64,000 bases of DNA. Source: Nannocystis sp. RBIL2. GTDB lineage: Bacteria; Myxococcota_A; Polyangia; Nannocystales; Nannocystaceae. The notes under the pieces are model-generated. The model saw only the letters and a program-made list of their open reading frames with translations, was not told where the DNA came from and did no database searches. The stretch is from contig NZ_JAPNJW010000001.1 of assembly GCF_026626745.1 (NCBI RefSeq), forward strand, positions 3,952,001-4,016,000, given 5' to 3'. Numbering within the stretch: the stretch's first letter is position 1; each line of letters starts with the position of its first letter. Of this stretch, positions 44,908 to 53,034 are shown in pieces. The translations under genes were made by a program, and so were the position numbers.

Positions 44908-46052
44908 CTACTGCGGAATGAACTGATCGCACAGCGCAGCTACCTGTGCCGCCGTCTCTTTGAAAAACTTGCCGTAGGACGGCGCGCAGATCGACTCCAC
45001 CTTGCCGTGCTTGAGATAATTCTCCCCGAACAGCCGGAGGCGGTTTTTGGCGTCCACCGGAGGCTCCCCGGGAAAACAGAGGCTCGGCGCGAGGTCCACG
45101 TCGGTCGTGATGACGAGGGCGAACACGGCGTCCTCGTCGCCTCCCTTGACCGCATATAGCGCTTTGGTCCACTGGTAAGGGCCCCCAAGAGAGAGTTGGT
45201 CGTACATGTCTTGAATGACCACCACCAGGAGCAGCGCGTCGTCACGCAAAAACCCTTCGTTGCAGCCGCCGGGGCCGTTCAGTACAACGCCCGTCTCGAT
45301 TAGAGGGTGGTCGAGAGCCGCGAGGATCGAGTCGAACGGCAGCGGGCTTGCCCCGCCCCAGCCGACACGGGCGAGACAATCGAACGCGGCGGGAAGGTCG
45401 GGCTCCTCGCGGGTGATGTAGCGATGACCGCCCGCGAGCTTGCAGCGGCGACCTGAGGAGCCGATCTCGCTGCTGAACGTCTCGCCAGCGCCCAGCGTGA
45501 AGTCGCATTCGTCGATGGTCGCTCCGCACAGGTCCGGCATGCCGTTCGGATCGCAGTCGGCGGCATCCTGGCACAAGGAGCAATCGTCCATCGACCACCA
45601 AAACGACGAATCGGTCACAAGGACGTGCAGATCGAAGCCGCTGAGTTCCTCCTCGAGTGCCTGCACAAATTCGGGGAATGCCGCAAGCAGCCGCGGCTGG
45701 GCGAATTCCATCGTGAACTCGGCAGAGATCGCAAAGATGATGTCCACCTTGCCCTGGCAGCCGATCGGCGCCACATCCCCGAAATCAGGCAAGATTCCGC
45801 CACTACTGCTGCTCAGGACGGGCTCGCTCGACCCCGAAGTCGACGCATCGCTGGTCGTCGACATCTCGACCGCGCCGAGGTCGTCGTCGGCGCCGCCGTC
45901 GTCGTGCTCGTGTTCGCGTCCGTGGACACAGTCGACGGCCCGCCCGTGGTCCCCTCGGCGCCCCCGCTGCCGAAGGCCGTCGTCTCTGCGAACGGCAGAG
46001 CGTTGCAGCCAACGAGGTAGAGAACGACGGCAAGACTGGTGATGCGCGACAT
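44908..46052 (-). pseudogene. M2: M-family lipoprotein, frameshifted
   Basis: A closely related copy of M1. The N-terminal ~58 codons (MSRITSLAVVLYLVGCNALP, Thr linker to APTTTS) are in one frame, and the vWA-like domain (GAVEMSTTSD onward: VDIIFAISAEFTMEFAQPRL and the rest) is in another. Where M1 reads GCGCCCGAGG, M2 has GCGCCGAGG, one C fewer, at ~45875. The remainder is intact to the final CDQFIPQ. The degenerate MIDAS is shared with M1. Loss of a base in a C run could be sequencing error, slippage-based phase variation or true decay. Confidence 0.82.
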
Positions 46053-46120
46053 CGGGCGCCACGCTACCGACCCCCAACGGCCCGTGCTACCTCTTTGCGC
46101 GTCCCTAGGCGCAACTCAAA

Positions 46121-46143
46121 TTTATTTCCTTGCTTGAGCAACG
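46121..46143 (-). promoter_or_regulatory. M-family upstream element, copy 2
   Basis: TTTATTTCCTTGC then TTGA and GCAACG, 69 bases upstream of the M2 start. Confidence 0.55.
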
Positions 46144-46326
46144 ACCGGCCTCGAACCAACGGAGGGCGGCAACCTCGCCGCCATCGCGCGGCCCGCACCC
46201 ATCACCCGTCGATGCTGTCTCACGGGCCGCTCAGGGCGGCCGCCGCGACCGCGCTCGCCGCCGGGGCCTTGTGAAGAACAAGTGTGACAAAGCCCAGAAC
46301 GGGAAGAACAAGGAGTTGAGGGGCAC

Positions 46327-46872
46327 ATGCAGCTCTCAATCTACGGGAAGCGGCCCTTCCCCGCCCAGTACCTGGGTTTCTGGCCCACCCGCGAATTCTG
46401 GAACGTGGCGATTCGGACCCCGCTGGGGCTTGGGGCGATGGCCTTGGCTTTCATCTCGCTCATGTTCTTGGACAGCTGGTTCAGCTTCTCGGCGTGGCAA
46501 ATATGGGTGTATAGTTTGCTGCTACTTCCTGTCGCTGGCATGATCGAGCGGTTCACGCGCGACCTTGTCCAGCGACGACCACCCCGGTTACCCGCCCAGT
46601 CCGAACCTACCCAGTCCGTGGCCTTGGTTCAGGCTGGCCCCGATCAACCTCTTGGCTTCTGCGCTACCGAGGAATTTCAACAAGCCTTCTTCCGCCACCA
46701 TTTTGGGAGCGCCGGAGGAGCGATACGGCTCGCCCTGGAGCTGTCACTCGGCGCTCTTGTCGTATTTTCCTCGGGCCCATTCTGGGGCATCGGCATCATC
46801 CTGGTCTATGCCATTGGGCTCGGTGCGAGCGAACGGCGCTTCCGAAGAAGGCGGCCCGAATTGCCCGAGTGA
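46327..46872 (+). CDS. Hypothetical membrane protein
   Basis: A 181-residue protein with AAGGAG upstream of the ATG. There are two adjacent membrane helices near the N terminus (AMALAFISLMFLDSW; IWVYSLLLLPVAGMIE) and one or two near the C terminus (LGALVVFSSGPFWGIGIILV), with a polar middle (FCATEEFQQAFFRHHFG). Base composition is less GC-rich and codon use less biased than neighbouring genes, and it sits between a frameshifted and a truncated M copy, so it may be imported. No family recognised. Confidence 0.65.
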   Translation: MQLSIYGKRPFPAQYLGFWPTREFWNVAIRTPLGLGAMALAFISLMFLDSWFSFSAWQIWVYSLLLLPVAGMIERFTRDLVQRRPPRLPAQSEPTQSVALVQAGPDQPLGFCATEEFQQAFFRHHFGSAGGAIRLALELSLGALVVFSSGPFWGIGIILVYAIGLGASERRFRRRRPELPE

Positions 46873-46895
46873 CTCGAGACGGCGCAGATTCAGCC

Positions 46896-47174
46896 TCACT
46901 CGCTGCATGTACACGTGCTGCGCGTCGACGAGGCCGGCCCTGCAGCGGGCGCGGCCTCGCCGGCGTACGCCGAAGTCGGCGCGTCACCGGCCGTCGACAT
47001 GTCGCGCATGCCGGTGGTCGTCGACGACGACCACGTCGCGCTCGAGGTCACCGTCGGCAGCCCATCCGCGGTCACCTTGGCGCCCGCGCTGCTGAACACT
47101 GTCGACTCGGCGGGCGACGCAGCGTTGCAGCCAAGAATGTAAAACATGTCAGCGCAGCGGGAGGCGCGCGACAT
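46896..47174 (-). pseudogene. M4: truncated M-family copy
   Basis: Only the N-terminal part of an M lipoprotein remains: MSRASRCADMFYILGCNA, a Thr/Ser linker (ESTVFSSAGAKVTADGLPTV) and an Ala-rich tail ending in a stop after ~92 codons. The vWA-like domain is missing. The upstream element of the family is intact 74 bases before the start. Confidence 0.65.
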
Positions 47175-47247
47175 CGCGCGCCAGGCTACTGGCCTCCAGG
47201 AGCCCATGCGACGCGTTTTGCGCGACTTCGCGCACAGTTTCAGAACA

Positions 47248-47270
47248 TTTATTTCGTTGCGTAGGCAACG
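47248..47270 (-). promoter_or_regulatory. M-family upstream element, copy 3
   Basis: TTTATTTCGTTGC, then GTAG and GCAACG, 74 bases upstream of truncated M4. Confidence 0.55.
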
Positions 47271-47428
47271 ACTGAGCTCGTGCCGCGGGGCGTCAACTTC
47301 GCCGCCGCCTTCGATTCTCTGACGGGTCGGCGCCCGCCGTCCCGACGAGGACTCGGCAGTTGCCGTGGTTCGTGCGCGGCCGCTCCGTCGGTATCATCTT
47401 CTTGCGCGGCGCGTGCGGAGCCGAGGAC

Positions 47429-49048
47429 ATGTCCCGAAGAACACTTCTCCTCTCCCTCGTGACCGTCGCTTGCTACACGGACGTGGAGGGCCACGCGACG
47501 GCGCTGTTCCCCAAGGACAGCGACAGCCGCGGCGCGTCGTCCTGGGCGACCAGCACCGGCGTCGACGCGAGCGCGGCGAGCGGCATGCCGGCGACCACCC
47601 ACGATCCACTCCCCGCCACCCCGGGCTCCGGCGATCCGTGGAGCATGACCACCGGCGAGCCGGAGAACCAGCCGCCGGAGATCTTTCATTTCGAGATCGA
47701 GCCCGACATGCTGAACGAGGCCGGCACGGCCCACGCGATCGTGTCCTTCAGCGAGAACGTCACCCAGCTGGAGCTGAGGGTCAACGGCGTCGACGTCCCG
47801 GTCGGCGCTCCGGCGAAATTCGAGTGGTTCTTCACTGCCACCTCCAAGGCCAAGTCCGACGGCATCTACCAGCTCGAGCTGACCGCCAAGGACGACGAGG
47901 ACCAGACGGACATCGCAACGGCCACCCTGAAGGTGGAGTTGCCCGAGACGGGAGACCCTCGGTGCGTGTTCGAGGAAGAAGCCGACGACGGCTGGTTTGC
48001 GGGCGTCGTCTATGGCGACGCCCTCGTGCTGGCCGGCACGCTCGGGTGGCCAACCGAGGCCGCGGTGTGGCGGCTCGATCCCGACTCGTGCAAGCCGCAG
48101 TTCGGCTCTCCGTGGAAGATCTCCCAGTGGACTGACAAGACCCTCCCGGGGCCCTCGCAGGCCGTCGGCCTGGCGATCGACGCCGACGGTCGCACCGCCA
48201 TCGCCGCCAACGTCGGCACCTTCCCCGACCGTCTGTCCTACATCGCAGTGCTCTCGCCCGAGGGCTCGCTCGAGTGGGAACAGCTCGGCCAGGCCAAAGG
48301 CCGGGTCTACAACGGCATCACCGCCAGCCCCGAAGGCTTCTTCGTGGTCGGCGAGACGCAGGTCAGCCAGGACCCCAAAGACCCGCATTACGACGGCTTC
48401 GTCGAGGGGTTCGACAGCGACGGGACCATCCTCGGGGCCAAGCCGCTGGCTGCTCCGCTGCCGGGCGACGATTGGTACGATGAGTTCAACATGTTCGACA
48501 TTCACCCTCGCGCGATCGCCTGGTCCGACGAGCTGGCCCGGCTCGTCGTGGTCGGTGAACGTGACGTCTTCGACAATAACGACACCAAGCGTACGCGCGC
48601 CTTCTCGGCCCAGTACGACCTCGATCTGGACCTCGTCAACACATGGACATCGAGCGGGCTCGACGCCGTCGAGGACGCCCTGGTCGCCGTCACGGGCTGT
48701 GGAAAAGAACTCGTGGCGAGCGGATGGGTCCAGGCTCCAGGGCTGAAGAACCCGGCAGTGCGGTGGCTCGACGCCGCAGGCGACGGCAGCACGAAGCGAC
48801 GCGTCGACCTACTCCCCGGCACGAGTTTCCAGGCGCTCGCATGCGATCTCGAGGGGAAGTTCACCGCTGCCGCCAGTACTCCTACTGGAGCGGCCGTGCT
48901 CGGGTTCCGCTTCAGCGACGATCCGTTCCTCTTCAATTCGGAGTTCGTCGCCACCAGCCTGCTGGCCGCCGCGTGCGATCATCGAGGTTTCTGCGCAGTG
49001 GCTGGTCAGCGCGAGACCTCTGCCTGGCTGCGGGTCCATCATCCATGA
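47429..49048 (+). CDS. P2: lipoprotein with Ig-like and propeller-like parts
   Basis: A 539-residue paralogue of P1 (lipobox VTVAC). It has the same layout: a Thr/Ser/Pro linker, the Ig-like domain (FEIEPDMLNEAGTAHAIVSF, LELRVNGVDVPVGAPAKFEW), then propeller blades (WRLDPDSCKPQFGSPWK, LAIDADGRTAIAANVGTF, YIAVLSPEGSLEWEQLG), and it ends tail to tail with M3 (23 bases). The ATG lies in ACATGTCCCGAAG as in P1, with GGAG and GAGG just upstream. The 40 bases before it echo the 3' end of the gene preceding P1, evidence of segmental duplication. Confidence 0.8.
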   Translation: MSRRTLLLSLVTVACYTDVEGHATALFPKDSDSRGASSWATSTGVDASAASGMPATTHDPLPATPGSGDPWSMTTGEPENQPPEIFHFEIEPDMLNEAGTAHAIVSFSENVTQLELRVNGVDVPVGAPAKFEWFFTATSKAKSDGIYQLELTAKDDEDQTDIATATLKVELPETGDPRCVFEEEADDGWFAGVVYGDALVLAGTLGWPTEAAVWRLDPDSCKPQFGSPWKISQWTDKTLPGPSQAVGLAIDADGRTAIAANVGTFPDRLSYIAVLSPEGSLEWEQLGQAKGRVYNGITASPEGFFVVGETQVSQDPKDPHYDGFVEGFDSDGTILGAKPLAAPLPGDDWYDEFNMFDIHPRAIAWSDELARLVVVGERDVFDNNDTKRTRAFSAQYDLDLDLVNTWTSSGLDAVEDALVAVTGCGKELVASGWVQAPGLKNPAVRWLDAAGDGSTKRRVDLLPGTSFQALACDLEGKFTAAASTPTGAAVLGFRFSDDPFLFNSEFVATSLLAAACDHRGFCAVAGQRETSAWLRVHHP

Positions 49049-49071
49049 CGAGCGGTCGCTACCGGGGTGGC

Positions 49072-50196
49072 TCAACGCGGGATGAACTGATCGCACAGAG
49101 GCGCGAGCTGAGCCGCGACCTCCTGGAAGAAGGACCCGTACGCTGGCGCGCAGATCGACGCCATCGTGCCGTGCTTGAGCTGCTCTTCCATGAAGAGCCG
49201 CATGCGATTGGTGGCCCCTGCCGGTTCACCGGGAGAGCACAGGTTGGGCGAGATGTCGTTGTCCGTGGTGATGGCCAGGGCGACCACGGCGTCCTCGTCG
49301 CCGCCCTTCACGGCGTAGAGCGCTTTTCGCCACTGATAGGGTCCGCCCAGCGACCAGTGTTCGTAAGTGTTCTGGATGATGACGAGCAACAGCAGCGCGT
49401 CGTCGCGCAAGAACCCTTCGTTGCAGTCGCCCGGACCGTTGAAGGTCACGCCCGACGGGATCAGGGGATGATCGAGCGCGGCGAGGATCGCATCGAAGGT
49501 CTGCGGGCTCGCCACGCCGTAGCCGACACGGGCGAGGCAGGTCAAGGTGCCGACGAGGTCCTCGTCTTCGTTGGTGATGTAGCGCCGCCCCTCCGCAAGT
49601 TGACAGCGACGGCCCGACGAGCCCATCCCGCAGGGGAAGGTCTCTCCCGCCCCCATCGTCGTGTCGCAGGCGTCCAGCTTCGCGCCGCAGAGGCTCGGCT
49701 CCCCGTCGGGGTCGCAGTCGTCGGGGTCCTTGCATTGCGAGCAGCTGCCCATCCCCCACGCGTGCGACGAGTCCGTCACGAGGATGTGCAGGTCGAACGC
49801 GCCGAGCTCCTCCTCGAGCGCCTGCGCGAACTCGGGGAACGCGGTGAGCAGCCGCGACTGATACTCGTGCATGGGATATTCGCTGGAGATCGCAAAGATG
49901 ATGTCGATCTTCCCCTGGCAGCCTTCCGGTGCGACGTCGCCGAAATCCGGCGGGGTGCTGCCGCTGCTGCTGCTCACCACTGGTTCACTCGTCGACGTCG
50001 ACGTCGGCACGTCACCGGAGCTCGAGGTCGTCGTCGTGGTCGTGGTCGTGGTCGTCGCCGTGCTCGACGAGGTCGAGGTCGTCATGCTCGTCGTCTCGAC
50101 CTCGCTGCTCGCACTCCCGAACGGCATGGCCTCGGGCACGGCGGTGTGGCAGCCAACAAAGTAGAGCGTGGCAACGAGGCCGGCGATGCGCGACAT
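49072..50196 (-). CDS. M3: vWA-like lipoprotein with degenerate MIDAS
   Basis: A 374-residue paralogue of M1. The lipobox is FVGC, with a linker of ten Thr in a row. The vWA-like core follows: KIDIIFAISSEYPMHEYQSR, LHILVTDSSHAWGMGSCSQC, CDTTMGAGETFPCG, ILAALDHPLIPSGV, LLLLVIIQNTYEHWSLGG and VVALAITTDND. The MIDAS D-x-S-x-S is again absent (AISSEYPM). The conserved GGDEDAV and LCDQFIPR ending are shared across the family. It is more diverged than M1 and M2 are from each other. Tail to tail with P2. Confidence 0.82.
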   Translation of the reverse strand: MSRIAGLVATLYFVGCHTAVPEAMPFGSASSEVETTSMTTSTSSSTATTTTTTTTTTSSSGDVPTSTSTSEPVVSSSSGSTPPDFGDVAPEGCQGKIDIIFAISSEYPMHEYQSRLLTAFPEFAQALEEELGAFDLHILVTDSSHAWGMGSCSQCKDPDDCDPDGEPSLCGAKLDACDTTMGAGETFPCGMGSSGRRCQLAEGRRYITNEDEDLVGTLTCLARVGYGVASPQTFDAILAALDHPLIPSGVTFNGPGDCNEGFLRDDALLLLVIIQNTYEHWSLGGPYQWRKALYAVKGGDEDAVVALAITTDNDISPNLCSPGEPAGATNRMRLFMEEQLKHGTMASICAPAYGSFFQEVAAQLAPLCDQFIPR

Positions 50197-50269
50197 CGCG
50201 CGAACCCTACCGAGCGCCCCCCACCAGCGCTACTCGTTTGACGCGACTCTGCGCAATTCAGGCGCCATT

Positions 50270-50290
50270 TTATAAAATTGCTTTGCGCAA
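50270..50290 (-). promoter_or_regulatory. M-family upstream element, copy 4
   Basis: TTATAAAATTGC followed by a TTGC/GCAA inverted pair, 74 bases upstream of M3; diverged from the other copies. Confidence 0.45.
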
Positions 50291-50332
50291 ATGAGAGCGA
50301 GCGAGCAGGCCTCGGCGGTCAGGGAGAACGAG

Positions 50333-50795
50333 TAGCAAGGACAAAGGCGATTGCAAACACTTGCTGGCGCTCTCATGCTCGCCGAAGCATTCGGCAAGTT
50401 GCGACGTTCAGATCAAGGTTCTGAGTAGCAACGAAAAATACGACTGCGAGTGATTTGCGGCCGCTTCGGCGCCCCACGCGGCGATCGGCAGACTCCGGCG
50501 GCTCGCACGATGTTCTGATTAGCAAGCGAAAATAAATCCGCAAGCGATTGCTGGCCGCCTCACGCTCGACACATCGTTCGGAAGCTTCGACGGTCCGTTC
50601 GATGTTCAGACTAACAAGGAAAAACACGACTGGCGGCGATTTCGGGGGACCTCATGCTCGAGTCGCCGCTCGCCAAGCCCCGGCCGGCCTGCACTCCTCC
50701 GAGCAGCAAGAGAAAAGCATGTCGGCAAGCGAGTGCTAACTTGGGTGCTCGACACGCTCGGCGAAACCGGCGCCGCGATCGCAGATGGGAGACCG
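50333..50795. repeat. Degenerate ~93-bp tandem array, five units
   Basis: Units begin with [T/C]A[G/A]CAA-[G/C]-GAAAA at 50333, 50426, 50520, 50612 and 50704, spacings 93, 94, 92 and 92. Each then has GCGA[G/T]T..GC, a C-TCATGCTCG-like middle and ends near TTCTGA. On the minus strand each start reads TTTTTC-[C/G]-TTGCTA, similar to the M-family upstream element. No open frame spans the array, and unit-to-unit identity is only moderate. Confidence 0.65.
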
Positions 50796-50964
50796 GCCTC
50801 GCAGGTTGAGCTCACACGACGGCGCAGTCAGGCCGTACGCGGGGCGCCGATCGGCGCCATCGATCCGCGCGCTGCTGCATGCGGCTGGATCCCCGACCGC
50901 TCATGAGGTTGCGTGATACGCCCTTGTCCGCAGCGAGGGCCAGCGCCTTGCCGCTTTGCTGCGG

Positions 50965-51426
50965 AACGTACCCTCGTGGTCGCGGGGGTCGGGAAAGTGC
51001 GAGCAGTCGAACACGCTCATACGAGCGACGAGCCCGTCACGTCCGTCACGGAACGTGCAGCTCGAACGCTCCTCACCGTCGAGGCGCTGCTCCTCGGGCA
51101 CTCGGTCGAGCTCGCGGAGATGATGAGGATATCTTCTCGTTGTTCACCGGTGCCGCGTCTCGAAGTAGGGCGGCGCGCCGCTGCTACCGCCGCGCTCGTC
51201 GAGTACGTTGATGTCGACGACGTTGACGAGGACGCCCCGCCCATGCTCCCAGGCGTCGAGGTCGACGACGCGCTCGTCGGTGTACCCCCGAACTGCCAGC
51301 CACACCCTCGCTGCGAGCACTGTTGAACGAAGCCGAGCCGCGAGCGCTGGCGAACGAGGCCACGCCGCGAGTGCTGCCGTGTGGCAGCTCGCCGTGTAAG
51401 TCGGCGACGAGGGCGAGACGCGACAT
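50965..51426 (-). pseudogene. M5: decayed M-family copy
   Basis: Nucleotide comparison with M3 shows the start region (MSR, then GTGGCAGC..GACATCGCG), the KIDIIFAIS segment (GAGATGATG), the VTDSS segment (GACGAGCCCGTCACG, GTGCAGCTCGAACGC) and the C-rich segment (TGCGAGCAG). These come in the right order but with deletions, small insertions and frame changes; ~38 bases are missing between two anchors. No open frame covers it. The upstream element is present 72 bases before the start. Confidence 0.6.
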
Positions 51427-51461
51427 CGCGGGTGCACGTACTGGCCCTCGAACAAGGGCGC

Positions 51462-51771
51462 TACCCGGTTGGCGCGCTCTCGCAGCAACGACCGCTTCTA
51501 TATCGTTGCATCGCGAACTAGCGTTCCATGGCGCCCTCGTTTATATCATTGCGTATTCGAAGAAGATCGCTCGTTCTGTCCCTCGCGCAGCAAAGACCGC
51601 CGATGCGGCCCAGCGTGAAGGATCAGCGGCGTCGGCCTCGCCGCCCTCCTCCCGGAGATGCCGTCCTGGACTCAGGCACCAACAAGACTGTCATCGCCTT
51701 CAAAAGATTGCGCATGCCAGAACCGCCCGCGCGAAGCAGATCATTTCGACTTGCCCTGAGGGCATTGCTCG
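51462..51771. repeat. Large direct repeat, copy A
   Basis: About 310 bases related to copy B at 52041-52343: a shared GGTTGGCGCGCTCTCGCAGC start, TATATCGTTGC, GCCGATGCGGCC..GCGTGAAGGATC, AAGACTGTCATC and a GACTTGCCC end. The M-family element occurs at 51498-51509 and again at 51541-51552. Non-coding. Confidence 0.65.
51498..51514 (-). promoter_or_regulatory. M-family upstream element, copy 5
   Basis: CTATATCGTTGC with a degenerate GCGAAC partner, 72 bases upstream of decayed M5. Confidence 0.4.
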
Positions 51772-51799
51772 CTCTCAGTTTCGCACGCCAGGTCCGCTG

Positions 51800-51865
51800 C
51801 TGAACTGGGCCTGCTCGCTGCTGCTGAACTCCAGCGTCCGCCAGTCGCCGTCGACGTCGTCAATG
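51800..51865 (-). pseudogene. Relic of the 3' end of the 52364-52804 gene
   Basis: The minus-strand residues DVDGDWRTLEFSSSEQ match the end of the intact gene (DVKLDWRTLELRLKFSNG), and the flanking DNA shares CCAGCGTCCGCCAGTCG. It shows the duplicated block began inside that gene. The following ~200 bases are GCGTCGCCTG-type short repeats without coding signal. Confidence 0.5.
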
Positions 51866-52040
51866 AACCGCGTCGCCTGCGCTCGCGGGCCGCGATTGCT
51901 CGCGCGTCGCCTGTGCTCGCGCGTCGCCTGTGCTCGCGGGCCGCGAGTGCTCGCCGCGCGAGGCAGCGCCGCGCCCGCCGGCACGCAAGGCCGCCGAGGC
52001 GCGACCCGCCCTGGCGCGAACGGGCCTCGCAGCGAGGATG

Positions 52041-52343
52041 CTACTCGGTTGGCGCGCTCTCGCAGCACCGCTCGCGTCTATATCGTTGCGTGCCGAACGA
52101 GCGATTCCCATCGACCAACTCTATTTCCTTGCGCACCCCAACGAAATTGCTCGATCTGTCGTTGTGCCAGCAACGGCCGCCGATGCGGCCCTGCGTGAAG
52201 GATCCGCGGCCGCGGTCTCGCCGCCTTTTCCTGGAGAAGCCCTCGCCTGCTCGGGCTCAAGCAAGACTGTCATCATCTTTAAACATTTGCGCAGAACAGA
52301 GCTGCCCGCTCGGACAAGCTCTTTTTGACTTGCCCCCTCATGA
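52041..52343. repeat. Large direct repeat, copy B
   Basis: Partner of copy A. It contains the M-family element at 52078-52089 and 52121-52132 but no M gene or start can be seen beside it. It ends 20 bases before the stop of the next gene. Confidence 0.65.
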
Positions 52344-52363
52344 GAAGTCAAAATTTCTCGTCG

Positions 52364-52804
52364 CTATGACCCCGCCTGTTTGCCGTTGCTGAATTTCAGC
52401 CGCAGTTCCAGCGTCCGCCAGTCGAGCTTGACGTCGGGGATCTCGATCTCCAGCGCCTCTTCGAGGGCCAGCAGCGTCGCGTAGAACACCAGCGGCGCCG
52501 TCGTGGCGAAGCGCGTCACTACCAGTTTTTTCACGCATACGTGGAGCGGGTCCAAGTCTGTGCGATGAAGGCGAGACCGCGCCTTTTCCTCCGCGAAGCG
52601 GACCGCCGCGTCGATGGTCGCGGCGTACGTCGCATCCCAGCCGCCGGCTGCCTCCTCGAGGTCGACCTCGAAGGTGTGGCGCTCGGCGGGCCCCGCCTCG
52701 AGCGTGAGGTCGACCGAGAAATGGTGACGGCCGAGCTCGCGGTGCAGTCGCCCCCGACCTCGTCGGCGCCACGGCGGCGCTGCGTTCGTGCCGTCCTCCA
52801 TCAT
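52364..52804 (-). CDS. Hypothetical protein
   Basis: A 146-residue protein with a basic N terminus and a mixed alpha/beta body: HHFSVDLTLEAGPAERHTFE, WDATYAATIDAAVRFAEE, DPLHVCVKKLVVTRFATT, IPDVKLDWRTLELRLKFSNG. No signal, no membrane segment and no family recognised. The start could be ATG 52804 (GAGGG close upstream), ATG 52801 or a TTG at 52867 that adds 21 residues. Its 3' end and downstream DNA were duplicated ~580 bases away. Confidence 0.62.
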   Translation of the reverse strand: MMEDGTNAAPPWRRRGRGRLHRELGRHHFSVDLTLEAGPAERHTFEVDLEEAAGGWDATYAATIDAAVRFAEEKARSRLHRTDLDPLHVCVKKLVVTRFATTAPLVFYATLLALEEALEIEIPDVKLDWRTLELRLKFSNGKQAGS

Positions 52805-52920
52805 GCGCCCTCGTGACCCGGTTCGCGGGCGGCCGGCAGGCTCGTCATCCTCGAAGTGTACAGGCAACTCCGCAGCGCCATGGCTCGCGCACCGCGACTC
52901 GCCGAGCCGGACACTGCTTG

Positions 52921-53034
52921 CATCGCGGAGCTCGCTCCGCGCCGAGCGAGCAGGCCCTCATCGTCCGTACGAGCCGCGACGCGCTCGACCGATGCGCTCG
53001 TGGCTACGCCTGCGAGCCGGTCTTCGACGAGTCA
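52921..53034. repeat. Direct repeat 1 flanking TetR-NmrA module
   Basis: Matches 54689-54809: CATCGCGGAGCTCG-[C/A]-TCCGCG, a 34-base block with three differences (52967-53000 versus 54728-54761), and a CCTGC..GCC..TTCG tail. It overlaps the 3' end of the TetR gene. Confidence 0.6.

Noticed and set aside
50333-50795. CRISPR array
   Set aside because: The units are ~93 bases, diverged along their whole length, with no alternation of identical repeats and unique spacers and no cas genes.
50200-52360. Many short open frames in the decayed region
   Set aside because: None has coherent codon bias, domain or start signal; alignment to M genes explains part of the DNA as pseudogene and repeat.
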